This document shows, in pieces, positions 9,960 to 16,734 of a stretch of DNA of 64,000 bases. The notes beneath the pieces were generated by a model. The model made no database searches, had not been told where the DNA came from, and saw only the letters and a list, made by a program, of their open reading frames with translations. The translations under genes were made by a program, and so were the position numbers. Location of the stretch: NCBI RefSeq assembly GCF_001593385.1, contig NZ_LUVZ01000001.1, positions 620,001 to 684,000 on the forward strand. Direction: 5' to 3'. Each line of letters begins with the position of its first letter. Within the stretch, counting starts at the first letter, position 1. The stretch is from Chryseobacterium cucumeris (GTDB taxonomy: Bacteria > Bacteroidota > Bacteroidia > Flavobacteriales > Weeksellaceae).

Positions 9960-10814
9960 ATGCTAAACAAACTTGCTGCCTCAGAACTTGTTCTGAATGA
10001 AGACGGAAGTGTATACCACCTGAATCTTTTACCTGAAGATATTGCTGACAAAATCATCCTTGTAGGTGATCCTGACAGAGTGGCAAAAGTTTCAAAATAC
10101 TTCGATACCGTAGAAATCAAAAAAAATAAAAGAGAATTCTATACGCATACAGGAACGCTTCGTGGAGAAAGAATCACCGTAATGTCTACAGGGATCGGAA
10201 CTGAAAACATCGATATCGTGATGAACGAACTGGATGCTTTGGTAAACATTGATCTTCAAAACAAAGAATTCAAGACTGAGCACAAGGCTCTTGAATTATT
10301 CCGTATGGGAACTTGCGGAAGTGTAAACCCGGATGTACAGGTAGACAATATGCTGGTAACGCAGAACGTTGTAGGTTTGGACGGATTGATGCACTTCTAT
10401 CAGGATTACAACTTCGAAAATGAGTTTTCTAAAAGCTTCTTAGAAAAATTCCCTTACGAAAGAATCAAGCCAATGCTTTATTTCTCAGACTGGGCAGAAG
10501 AAATGGGAGCATACTACAAAGATGCCAAATACCACGGAAATACAGCAACATTCCCGGGATTCTATGCTCCACAGGGAAGACAGCTTCGTTTGAAAGCGGT
10601 AGATGATCAATTCTTAGAAACGCTGAATGATCTTGGAATTACCAATTTTGAGATGGAGACCTCTGCGATCTATGCTCTTTCAAAATTATTAGGCCACAAA
10701 GCCATTACCGTAAATAACGTTATTGCCAACAGAAGACGTGGAGAATTCTCCGCAGACCACCATGCTTCTGAAAAAAACCTTATTGAATGGGTATTGGAAA
10801 GAATTATTAAGTAA
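9960..10814 (+). CDS. Nucleoside phosphorylase (uridine phosphorylase-like)
   Basis: This is a 284-aa protein of the PNP/UDP phosphorylase superfamily, which cleaves nucleosides with phosphate to a free base and ribose-1-phosphate for salvage. It shows the N-terminal phosphate-binding ILVGDPDRV, the central MSTGIGTENIDI, RMGTCGSVNPDVQV, and the C-terminal substrate/ribose motif FEMETSAIYAL followed by NNVIANRRRGEF. The length is slightly above E. coli Udp (253 aa). The ligand cannot be fixed from sequence; uridine is the usual annotation. It is a cytoplasmic protein. A strong terminator follows at 10834. Confidence 0.88.
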   Translation: MLNKLAASELVLNEDGSVYHLNLLPEDIADKIILVGDPDRVAKVSKYFDTVEIKKNKREFYTHTGTLRGERITVMSTGIGTENIDIVMNELDALVNIDLQNKEFKTEHKALELFRMGTCGSVNPDVQVDNMLVTQNVVGLDGLMHFYQDYNFENEFSKSFLEKFPYERIKPMLYFSDWAEEMGAYYKDAKYHGNTATFPGFYAPQGRQLRLKAVDDQFLETLNDLGITNFEMETSAIYALSKLLGHKAITVNNVIANRRRGEFSADHHASEKNLIEWVLERIIK

Positions 10815-10833
10815 TTATTTTATTGATAAAATT

Positions 10834-10867
10834 AAAACCTCCGGAAAAAGATTCCGGAGGTTTTTTT
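10834..10867 (+). terminator. Rho-independent terminator after the nucleoside phosphorylase
   Basis: The arms CCTCCGGAA / TTCCGGAGG, extended by A/T pairs, are followed by seven T residues. Confidence 0.9.
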
Positions 10868-10870
10868 ATG

Positions 10871-10940
10871 AGGTTTGGGCTAAAGCCAATGGAATTTTCA
10901 TCTATTTTTTAACGGGCTAAAGCCCGTTCCTAATGAATTG
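10871..10940. repeat. Interspersed palindromic repeat, copy 1 (GGCTAAAGCC type)
   Basis: The short palindrome GGCTAAAGCC (10878-10887) is followed 23 nt later by AACGGGCTAAAGCCCGTT (10911-10928) and the tail CCTAATGAATT. The same two-part arrangement recurs at about 20989-21048 and 49441-49510. It is intergenic and non-coding. Confidence 0.7.
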
Positions 10941-10997
10941 TATCTTGCTGAAAATATTGATTCTTTTATGATGAACAAAGCTTACCACTCACCTTAT

Positions 10998-11056
10998 CAT
11001 TCCCTAGGAATCTAAATACAAAACTTTAAAAACAGCGTAGAGATTCCTGCGGAATT
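10998..11056. repeat. REP-like inverted repeat (second family)
   Basis: CATTCCCTAGGAATCT (10998-11013) and AGATTCCTGCGGAAT (11041-11055) are inverted copies of each other with two mismatches. Each arm also contains its own small palindrome. This gives a cloverleaf-capable element between genes. Confidence 0.5.
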
Positions 11057-11127
11057 ACAGAGTTGTCAATAGAAATCTTGTAAGTAAAATAGTTAAAGGT
11101 CGATAATCATTAATACAAATGCCATGA

Positions 11128-11889
11128 TTACAAATGAAAACTTCTCGGATCCGGATATTGAAATGTATAATTCAGCTCTGAAACCAGCTTTGATGACAGA
11201 ACCTTCTTCCCTTTCACTTCAAACTCTTCTTCATCAAGTAGATTTTTCTGTGCGTTAATCACCTGACTTTTCGCAGGATGTACAGGAGCCGTAACATTAT
11301 AAAGTTTTGATTCACTTTTCTGTTTAATCATTTCTGAGATAATCCTGCTGATATCAGCATAATGAATATGATTTACAGCATGATCCAGATTACCTACATT
11401 ATAATTTTTCAGCAGTCTGTTGTCTCCCATCAGACCGCCAAGTCTCAGAATATTAAGTTGGGGATATTTATTTCTCAACATTCTTTCGCCTGATATTTTC
11501 TCCAAAGGGACATCTTCTTCTGTAAATTCTTTAGCAATATCGGGATAAACACCTGTAGAACTCATCAGAAACATCTGCCCTTTAAAGTCTCCTATAAAAG
11601 CTGACAAATTCTGAATCCTGTTATACAAAGAGCTTACACAACAACTTTTTTCAGAAACAGGAATTGTAATAATCAAAACTTCCATATTTTTAACTTCTCC
11701 CCATTGGGAAAGAGGTTCTGTCAGCTGATAATCCGGGAAAGAAGCCATTACAGCATGAATTCCTTTATTATTGAGTAAATTTACTTTGCTTTCTGTTGTA
11801 GTTGTAGTTGCCAGTGTATATTTTCCGGATAAGGAAGATTCGAGTCTTTCTCCCAGCCAGCCATAGCCTATAATTCCTATTTTCTTCAT
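11128..11889 (-). CDS. NAD(P)-dependent epimerase/SDR-family protein (YeeZ-like)
   Basis: This is a 253-aa cytoplasmic protein of the extended SDR/epimerase fold. The N-terminus has a Rossmann nucleotide-binding motif (KKIGIIGYGWLGERL, G-x-G-x-x-G). The active-site region has SSTGVYPD near residue 105-112, and substrate-side motifs LRLGGLMGDNR and NHIHYADISRII follow. It resembles E. coli YeeZ and related proteins of uncertain substrate. It overlaps the upstream MarR/OhrR-type regulator by 4 nt (ATGA), so the two are translationally coupled and the regulator probably controls it. Confidence 0.75.
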   Translation of the reverse strand: MKKIGIIGYGWLGERLESSLSGKYTLATTTTTESKVNLLNNKGIHAVMASFPDYQLTEPLSQWGEVKNMEVLIITIPVSEKSCCVSSLYNRIQNLSAFIGDFKGQMFLMSSTGVYPDIAKEFTEEDVPLEKISGERMLRNKYPQLNILRLGGLMGDNRLLKNYNVGNLDHAVNHIHYADISRIISEMIKQKSESKLYNVTAPVHPAKSQVINAQKNLLDEEEFEVKGKKVLSSKLVSELNYTFQYPDPRSFHL

Positions 11890-12311
11890 TGTTCGGACAC
11901 GGTTTGAATGGATAATATTTCGTCTAAAGAAGCCATCAGTTGAGTTTTTACTTCATTACTCAGATGCATACAATTCTGAACAGCTTCAGGAATATATTTT
12001 GCTTTTTCTTCGAGTTTTGCTCCCTGCTCTGTAAGGTTGATCAATACAACTCTTTCATCTTCTGAGCTACGGGTTCTGATGATCAGTCCGTTTTTTTCCA
12101 TACGTTTCAAAAGCGGGGTAAGCGTTCCGTTGTCCAGATGAAGATGTTCACCAATCTTTCCTATATTCATTCCGCCATATTCCCATAAAACGGTCATGAC
12201 AAGATATTGAGGATATGTAAGTGAAACTTCCTCCAGGTAAGGCTTATATAAACCCGTAATATATCTGGAAACGGCATATGTTTTAAAACATAAATGTTCT
12301 GATAAAGGCAT
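11886..12311 (-). CDS. MarR-family regulator of the OhrR (organic peroxide sensor) type
   Basis: This is a winged-helix regulator of about 141 aa. The N-terminus (LCFKTYAVSRYITGLYKPYLEE, then LTYPQYLVM) closely follows the OhrR signature, including the reactive cysteine (the C of LCF, about residue 8-9) whose oxidation releases OhrR from DNA. The HTH and wing lie at about 50-100 (IGEHLHLDNGTLTPLLKRM, RSSEDERVVLINLT). Two ATGs in tandem (12314 and 12311) could both start it. It is the first gene of a two-gene operon with the SDR protein; no ohr peroxidase gene is next to it. A good promoter with a perfect TTGTGCACAA palindrome lies just upstream, suggesting autoregulation. It may sense peroxides or another electrophile. 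Confidence 0.82.
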   Translation of the reverse strand: MPLSEHLCFKTYAVSRYITGLYKPYLEEVSLTYPQYLVMTVLWEYGGMNIGKIGEHLHLDNGTLTPLLKRMEKNGLIIRTRSSEDERVVLINLTEQGAKLEEKAKYIPEAVQNCMHLSNEVKTQLMASLDEILSIQTVSEQ

Positions 12312-12331
12312 CATCGTTCTATTTTAAGAAA

Positions 12332-12360
12332 CAAAGATAACCTATTTACTTTGTGCACAA
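12332..12360 (-). promoter_or_regulatory. Promoter of the OhrR-type regulator operon with overlapping palindrome
   Basis: On the minus strand, TTG (12360-12358), an 18-nt spacer and TATCTTTG (12339-12332) match the Bacteroidota promoter. The -33 region is embedded in the perfect palindrome TTGTGCACAA (12351-12360), a plausible operator for the regulator itself. Confidence 0.6.
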
Positions 12361-12482
12361 TATTTTTGTTTAAAATATTTATTAATTAAAATCTTTTATG
12401 AGCCGAATTCTATTTTTGCAGAAAATTTTCTTTTAGCCTCTTCTTATTTATTATTTTAGCAAAAACTAATTACTGATTGAAC

Positions 12483-12742
12483 ATGAAACACACACATCAG
12501 ACAGAAAACAATAAGCTTTCAGAACTCTCTACAGAAGAACTCACAAAGGAAGAAAAAAACGCTCTGCAGCTCATATTTCCTTTTGTATAATTATGGGAAT
12601 GCTGGTAGGCGTCTGCATTTATGTTACCGCTAAGAAAGGGTTCAACGGTATCACTCCGCTTCCTCTGGCTTTTTTCCTTTATATCTTATTATTAGAAAAA
12701 GCTGGCAAAATGCCCGCAAGGAACTTCAATCCCGCAAGCTAA
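12483..12742 (+). pseudogene. Small two-helix membrane protein, frameshifted in a poly-A run
   Basis: The frame opens at ATG 12483 with a hydrophilic N-terminus (MKHTHQTENNKLSELSTEELTKEEK) and hits a stop after about 35 codons. Shifting by one base at the A7 run near 12550-12556 joins it to a second frame encoding two hydrophobic segments (ISFCIIMGMLVGVCIYV and ITPLPLAFFLYILLLEK), ending at TAA 12742. The joined product (about 86 aa) resembles small Flavobacteriia membrane proteins that begin LSTEEL and carry two transmembrane helices. Either the gene is broken, or the homopolymer was misread, or slippage occurs. The function is unknown. Confidence 0.55.
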
Positions 12743-12761
12743 ATAAAAATTGACAATCCAT

Positions 12762-12789
12762 AAAAAGGACTTCCAGTCCGGAAGTCCTT
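12762..12789 (-). terminator. Terminator after the YadA-head-repeat gene
   Basis: A perfect 10-bp stem (AAGGACTTCC / GGAAGTCCTT) with a 5-nt loop is followed on the minus strand by TTTTTATGG. It may also act on the plus strand for the frameshifted gene. Confidence 0.75.
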
Positions 12790-12824
12790 CACACCATATC
12801 AACTATAATAAAAAAACCTATTAT

Positions 12825-14102
12825 TTAAAATTCATTGATCATCACGTAAAAATGTCCGGAATACAAACTGTTAGCTGTTCCTGAAATATTAGTGAGATTA
12901 ATTGTAATAGAGGAAGCAGAAGTCATTCTTGGATTCGAGATGGAAAATGAAGAATTTCCTACAAAATCTCCTGCCGGAGAAACTACCACTACAGCTCTTG
13001 TGGAATCAGGCTGATATTCTGCCGGAACGGGAATATCGATGGTTGTAGATTTTCCCGGAGGCAAATTATTAATTGAAATTCCAGGCCATGCTTCAAAACT
13101 GATCTGACTTTTCTGAACACTGCCTTTTTCTCCCAATTTAAACTGTCCGCTTACATCCAGTTTTGCAGAGATATTCGGAGTATTTGTACCAATACCTACA
13201 TTTGCATTGTTATTGCCCAGAACAATAGCATTGGCCTGTGAAGTAGCAGCTCCATATCCTACAGCGGTTGAAAATTGTCCTGACGCATTGGCTCCCGAGC
13301 CTAAAGCAGTAGAATTCTGACTATTGGTTACTGCATTATATCCTAAGGCAGTTTCACTATTGCTATTTGTTTTGGCATTATATCCTAATGCAATGGACTG
13401 AAATCCATCTGCTGATGAGTTATTTCCAACAGCTACAGATTCATTGCTGCCGGTTTGGGCATGAAAACCTATTGCTGTAGATCTGAATCCTGCTGCAGTC
13501 GTTTTATTTCCTACAGCTAAAGCTTCATTACCAGAAACTGAAGTGGCACTCCCAATAGCAATTCCCATAAATGCTGAGCTTGCGCTTCCCAAAGCAATAC
13601 CATTCTGACCTGCATTTGAACCTATCCCGAGGCTTACAGAATTGTCAACTCCAAGTCTTCCTGCTGTTAATGCATTTGCTTTAAAGATCAGATCATCATA
13701 TGTTTTTGTTCCTAAAGCAAGCGTTGTACTCGCTCCTCCATAATTTCCTACATTCGTGCCTGTAAGATTCCAGTTGTTTCCATCCTCTGTTTTAGTGGTA
13801 TTCCCACCGTTTGCTAAAATTTTATTCCATTTTGATTCGAACCAGTAATAGAAACCAATTTCTTTCAGAGTAGAATTTCCGTTATTCCATATGATAAGAC
13901 CTTCTGCCGGAGAAGGTATGGTAATATTGTCCGTTGTCGTGGTAAGGGCAACACTTGGAAGGAGTACTCCTTTATTATTGGCATTAATCTGAAGCATCGC
14001 TGACGAATCCGGATTCGGTAATCCAATCCCAACTTGCGCATATGTAAAAATACTTATTAAGAATAAGAGAAGTGTATACAGAAGTTTATAGTCTTTTTGC
14101 AT
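12825..14102 (-). CDS. Secreted YadA-like head-repeat protein
   Basis: About 425 aa from the ATG at 14102. The open frame extends to a TTG at 14126, but the start at 14102 gives a clean signal peptide (MQKDYKLLYTLLLFLISIFTYAQ) and fits the promoter box at 14124. Residues 20-100 match the common Bacteroidota N-terminus of phage-tail-collar/adhesin-like proteins (VGIGLPNPDSSAMLQINANNKGVLLPS). Residues 150-310 are tandem 14-residue left-handed beta-roll repeats of the YadA/Hep_Hag head type (AIGFHAQTGSNESVAVGNNS). The C-terminal 110 residues are a beta-rich domain. No trimeric autotransporter anchor and no T9SS sorting domain is seen, so its route and attachment are unclear. It may be a trimeric surface fibre. 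Confidence 0.75.
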   Translation of the reverse strand: MQKDYKLLYTLLLFLISIFTYAQVGIGLPNPDSSAMLQINANNKGVLLPSVALTTTTDNITIPSPAEGLIIWNNGNSTLKEIGFYYWFESKWNKILANGGNTTKTEDGNNWNLTGTNVGNYGGASTTLALGTKTYDDLIFKANALTAGRLGVDNSVSLGIGSNAGQNGIALGSASSAFMGIAIGSATSVSGNEALAVGNKTTAAGFRSTAIGFHAQTGSNESVAVGNNSSADGFQSIALGYNAKTNSNSETALGYNAVTNSQNSTALGSGANASGQFSTAVGYGAATSQANAIVLGNNNANVGIGTNTPNISAKLDVSGQFKLGEKGSVQKSQISFEAWPGISINNLPPGKSTTIDIPVPAEYQPDSTRAVVVVSPAGDFVGNSSFSISNPRMTSASSITINLTNISGTANSLYSGHFYVMINEF

Positions 14103-14123
14103 TACTTGCATTTTTTGCAGGTG

Positions 14124-14131
14124 CAAATATA
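14124..14131 (-). promoter_or_regulatory. -7 box (TATATTTG) of the YadA-head-repeat gene
   Basis: The minus strand reads TATATTTG, a perfect TAnnTTTG. It ends 21 nt before the ATG at 14102, and this placement argues against the upstream TTG start. Confidence 0.5.
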
Positions 14132-14356
14132 CAAATTTTTAATAAAATCATAATTAAATTAAAAATATCACAATTAAAAACACATTAAAGTGATTAATAT
14201 AAAATTTAATCACAAAATAATGAAAAACGTTTAATATCAAGCAATTAACCAATACAGCATTCATTAGGCCTTTCTGATATATCCCATTCTGTGTTTAATT
14301 TTTTAAATTACAAAATCAACAATAAACTTCACTAAATATTGAATAAAAATCAACAG

Positions 14357-14914
14357 CTATTTTCTAAGAAAACATTTTTTTAAATGATCATTGACCATTC
14401 CGGTAGCTTGCATATGAGCATAAATGACTGTAGAACCTACGAATTTGAATCCTCTCTTTTTAAGTTCTTTGGAAATAAGATCTGAAACCTCTGTTGTAGC
14501 AGGAATGTCGGATAATGTTTCGGGGCAGTTGTCGATTGGTTTTCCATCAATAAAATTCCAGATATAGTGGGAAAAGCTTCCAAATTCCTTCTGAACTTCT
14601 ATAAATTTCTGTGCATTGGTGACAGCTGACAGAATTTTAAGCCTATTTCTGATAATTCCGGGGTTATTCATCAGTTCCTCAATCTTTTTTTCAGAATAAG
14701 CTGCCACTTTTTTATAATCAAAATCATCAAAAGCTGTTCTGAAATTTTCCCTTTTAGACAAAATGGTATACCAGCTCAAGCCGGCTTGAAAACTCTCAAG
14801 AATCAGGAATTCAAATATTGTTTCATCATCATACACAGGCCTTCCCCACTCTTCATCATGGTATTTTCTGTAGAGATCATCTTTTTCACACCAGCCACAA
14901 CGTATTTTTTCCAT
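14357..14914 (-). CDS. tag: DNA-3-methyladenine glycosylase I
   Basis: This is a 185-aa cytoplasmic base-excision repair enzyme that removes 3-methyladenine from alkylated DNA. It has the Tag signature at the N-terminus (RCGWCEKDDLYRKYHDEEWGRPVYDD), with C6 and H19 as zinc-snap ligands. The matching C-terminal pair is in MVNDHLKKCF. The helix-hairpin region contains FQAGLSWYTILSKRENFRTAFDDFD. The frame extends to a TTG at 14923, but the ATG at 14914 gives the canonical MEKIRCGWC start. The length is typical (E. coli Tag has 187 aa). It appears to be a single-gene unit. Confidence 0.95.
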   Translation of the reverse strand: MEKIRCGWCEKDDLYRKYHDEEWGRPVYDDETIFEFLILESFQAGLSWYTILSKRENFRTAFDDFDYKKVAAYSEKKIEELMNNPGIIRNRLKILSAVTNAQKFIEVQKEFGSFSHYIWNFIDGKPIDNCPETLSDIPATTEVSDLISKELKKRGFKFVGSTVIYAHMQATGMVNDHLKKCFLRK

Positions 14915-15052
14915 AATTATCAATTTTATACTTTAAATTTACTATTGATTTAGTAAAATATAACAAAATATTATGAAAAGTTTAACAGAGAGATTCTATT
15001 TTAGGAATGGTTATTGTTTAATTACTCATACCAAATTAAAATTTATACTATT

Positions 15053-15352
15053 ATGAACAATTCAGAGTACAATAAAGCGGAAAATGCAGTAAACAATGTA
15101 GAAAATTCTTTACAGAATGCAACGGACAAAGCCAAGTGGAAAATCAATGAATTGGCAGACAAGGCTAAAGATTATATCAATGAAAAGAGGAATAATGATC
15201 AGGAAGCCAGCCAGGAAGACTGGCTAGACAGGGTAAAAGCTAATGTATCCGATGCATGGGAAGATATCAAGGATAAAGCAGATGAAGCATGGGAAAAAAC
15301 CAAAGATGCGGCAGAGGATGTAAAGGCAGAATGGAATAAGAAAACCAATTAG
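15053..15352 (+). CDS. Small amphipathic-helix protein (CsbD/LEA-like)
   Basis: This is a 99-aa, very hydrophilic protein made almost entirely of predicted amphipathic helix. Repeating 11-residue-like units are rich in Ala, Lys, Asp and Trp (DKAKWKINELADKAKDYI, DKADEAWEKTKDAAED). No signal peptide is present. Such proteins resemble YtxH/CsbD or LEA stress proteins, often induced in stationary phase or osmotic stress; this is inference from composition only. The ATG at 15053 is preferred over an upstream in-frame TTG at 15014. A good terminator follows. Confidence 0.7.
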   Translation: MNNSEYNKAENAVNNVENSLQNATDKAKWKINELADKAKDYINEKRNNDQEASQEDWLDRVKANVSDAWEDIKDKADEAWEKTKDAAEDVKAEWNKKTN

Positions 15353-15379
15353 TATTTCAGTCATATAAATATTTTCAAT

Positions 15380-15416
15380 AAAATGGAGTCTTAAATTGAT
15401 AAGGCTCCATTTTTTA
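15380..15416 (+). terminator. Rho-independent terminator
   Basis: A 13-bp stem (AAAATGGAGTCTT / AAGGCTCCATTTT, one G-T pair) is followed by a T run. Confidence 0.85.
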
Positions 15417-15440
15417 TTATGCCATAAGCACAATTATTGT

Positions 15441-15448
15441 TACATTTG
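15441..15448 (+). promoter_or_regulatory. -7 box (TACATTTG) of fabI
   Basis: This is a perfect TAnnTTTG 24 nt before the fabI start codon. A TTG at the right -33 distance is not evident. Confidence 0.45.
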
Positions 15449-15472
15449 TATTATAATAAACATTAAAAAATT

Positions 15473-16282
15473 ATGTCATACGGTTTACTTAAAGGCAAAA
15501 AGGGAATTATTTTTGGAGCCCTTAATGAACAATCTATCGCATGGAAAGTTGCTGAAAGATGCCATGAGGAAGGTGCTGAATTCATTTTATCAAACGCTCC
15601 TATTGCTTTGAGAATGGGAGAACTTAATGGTTTAGCAGAAAAAACAGGTTCTGAAGTAATAGGTGCTGATGCTACTTCTATAGAAGATCTTGAAAAACTT
15701 TTTGATGCCGCTGTTGCAAAATTTGGAAAAATCGACTTTATCCTTCACTCTATCGGAATGTCTATCAACGTAAGAAAAGGAAAACATTATACAGAAATGA
15801 ATTACGACTGGTTGGAAAAAGGCTGGGATATTTCCGCTGTTTCTTTCCATAAAGTAATGCGTGTAGCTTGGGAAAAAGACTGTATGAACGAATGGGGAAG
15901 TATTTTGGCCCTTACTTATATTGCAGCTCAGAGAACATTTCCTGATTATAATGATATGTCTGATAACAAAGCGTATCTGGAAAGCATCGCAAGAACTTTC
16001 GGAAACTATTGGGGAGAAAGAAAAGTACGTGTCAATACGGTTTCTCAGTCTCCAACAATGACTACTGCCGGTAGCGGTGTGAAAGGTTTCGGAGGATTCC
16101 TTGGATATGCAGAAGATATGTCTCCGCTAGGAAATGCTACAGCTCTTGAATGTGCAGATTATTGTGTAACTTTATTCTCTGATCTTACTAAAAAAGTAAC
16201 CATGCAGAATCTTTTCCATGATGGAGGTTTCAGCAGCTCAGGAGTTACTCAGAGAGTAATCAGTAAATATGACGCTGAATAA
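15473..16282 (+). CDS. fabI: Enoyl-[acyl-carrier-protein] reductase (NADH)
   Basis: This is a 269-aa cytoplasmic enzyme that carries out the last reduction of each fatty-acid elongation cycle, reducing enoyl-ACP to acyl-ACP. It has the FabI-specific cofactor motif GIIFGALNEQSIAW (11-24), HSIGMS (92-97), and the catalytic Y159-x6-K166 (YNDMSDNK), with the preceding Y149, as in E. coli FabI. The C-terminal substrate loop follows SPTMTTAGSGVKGF. Length and motifs are typical. It is monocistronic, with a promoter box at 15441 and a terminator at 16331. It should be the housekeeping enzyme and a likely target of triclosan-type inhibitors. Confidence 0.95.
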   Translation: MSYGLLKGKKGIIFGALNEQSIAWKVAERCHEEGAEFILSNAPIALRMGELNGLAEKTGSEVIGADATSIEDLEKLFDAAVAKFGKIDFILHSIGMSINVRKGKHYTEMNYDWLEKGWDISAVSFHKVMRVAWEKDCMNEWGSILALTYIAAQRTFPDYNDMSDNKAYLESIARTFGNYWGERKVRVNTVSQSPTMTTAGSGVKGFGGFLGYAEDMSPLGNATALECADYCVTLFSDLTKKVTMQNLFHDGGFSSSGVTQRVISKYDAE

Positions 16283-16330
16283 TCATTCATAAAACAATAG
16301 CGGACTAATAAAGTTCCGTTCAAAATAAGT

Positions 16331-16360
16331 AAAGCCCATGAAAATTTTTTCATGGGTTTT
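16331..16360 (+). terminator. Rho-independent terminator after fabI
   Basis: A 10-bp stem (CCCATGAAAA / TTTTCATGGG) is followed by TTTTCTG. Confidence 0.8.
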
Positions 16361-16734
16361 CTGTTTGTATCATCCGGATACTCCTCATTTGGCGAATTCT
16401 TCCAGGCCACTATTACCGACAGTCAAAAGTTGTTGCATTCTGCTACATTATCCAAAATAAATAAAGATACCTGCTCATTATTAAAATACATACCATCTAT
16501 AATATATATCGGATGTGTGAAATAATTATTAGTTAAGAAAGTCAACAACAACTCTATTTTAAGAAAAAGAAAAAGTAAAAACCCAACATTAAAATATTAT
16601 TATTTTCTTAAAAATATCTTTTTCAATTAACAACAAAAATATTAATTTCCCATAAAACAATATTAATTTTCTATAATATAAATCATAAAACAAAATAATT
16701 TATAATTTAACATCATCAACTAAAAACAAGTTTT
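16361..16734. other. Gene-free AT-rich spacer and leader
   Basis: This 374-nt stretch precedes the DUF3472 gene. The last 200 nt are extremely A+T-rich, as is common for leaders here. No exact TAnnTTTG box, repeat or small gene was seen. Confidence 0.5.

Noticed and set aside
14102..14126. TTG start extending the YadA-head protein by eight residues
   Set aside because: The start would lie within or before the -7 promoter box and would precede the signal peptide with a polar stretch.
15014..15052. TTG start adding 13 residues to the amphipathic-helix protein
   Set aside because: The added sequence is AT-rich leader unlike the rest of the protein, and an ATG with a normal A-rich context follows at 15053.
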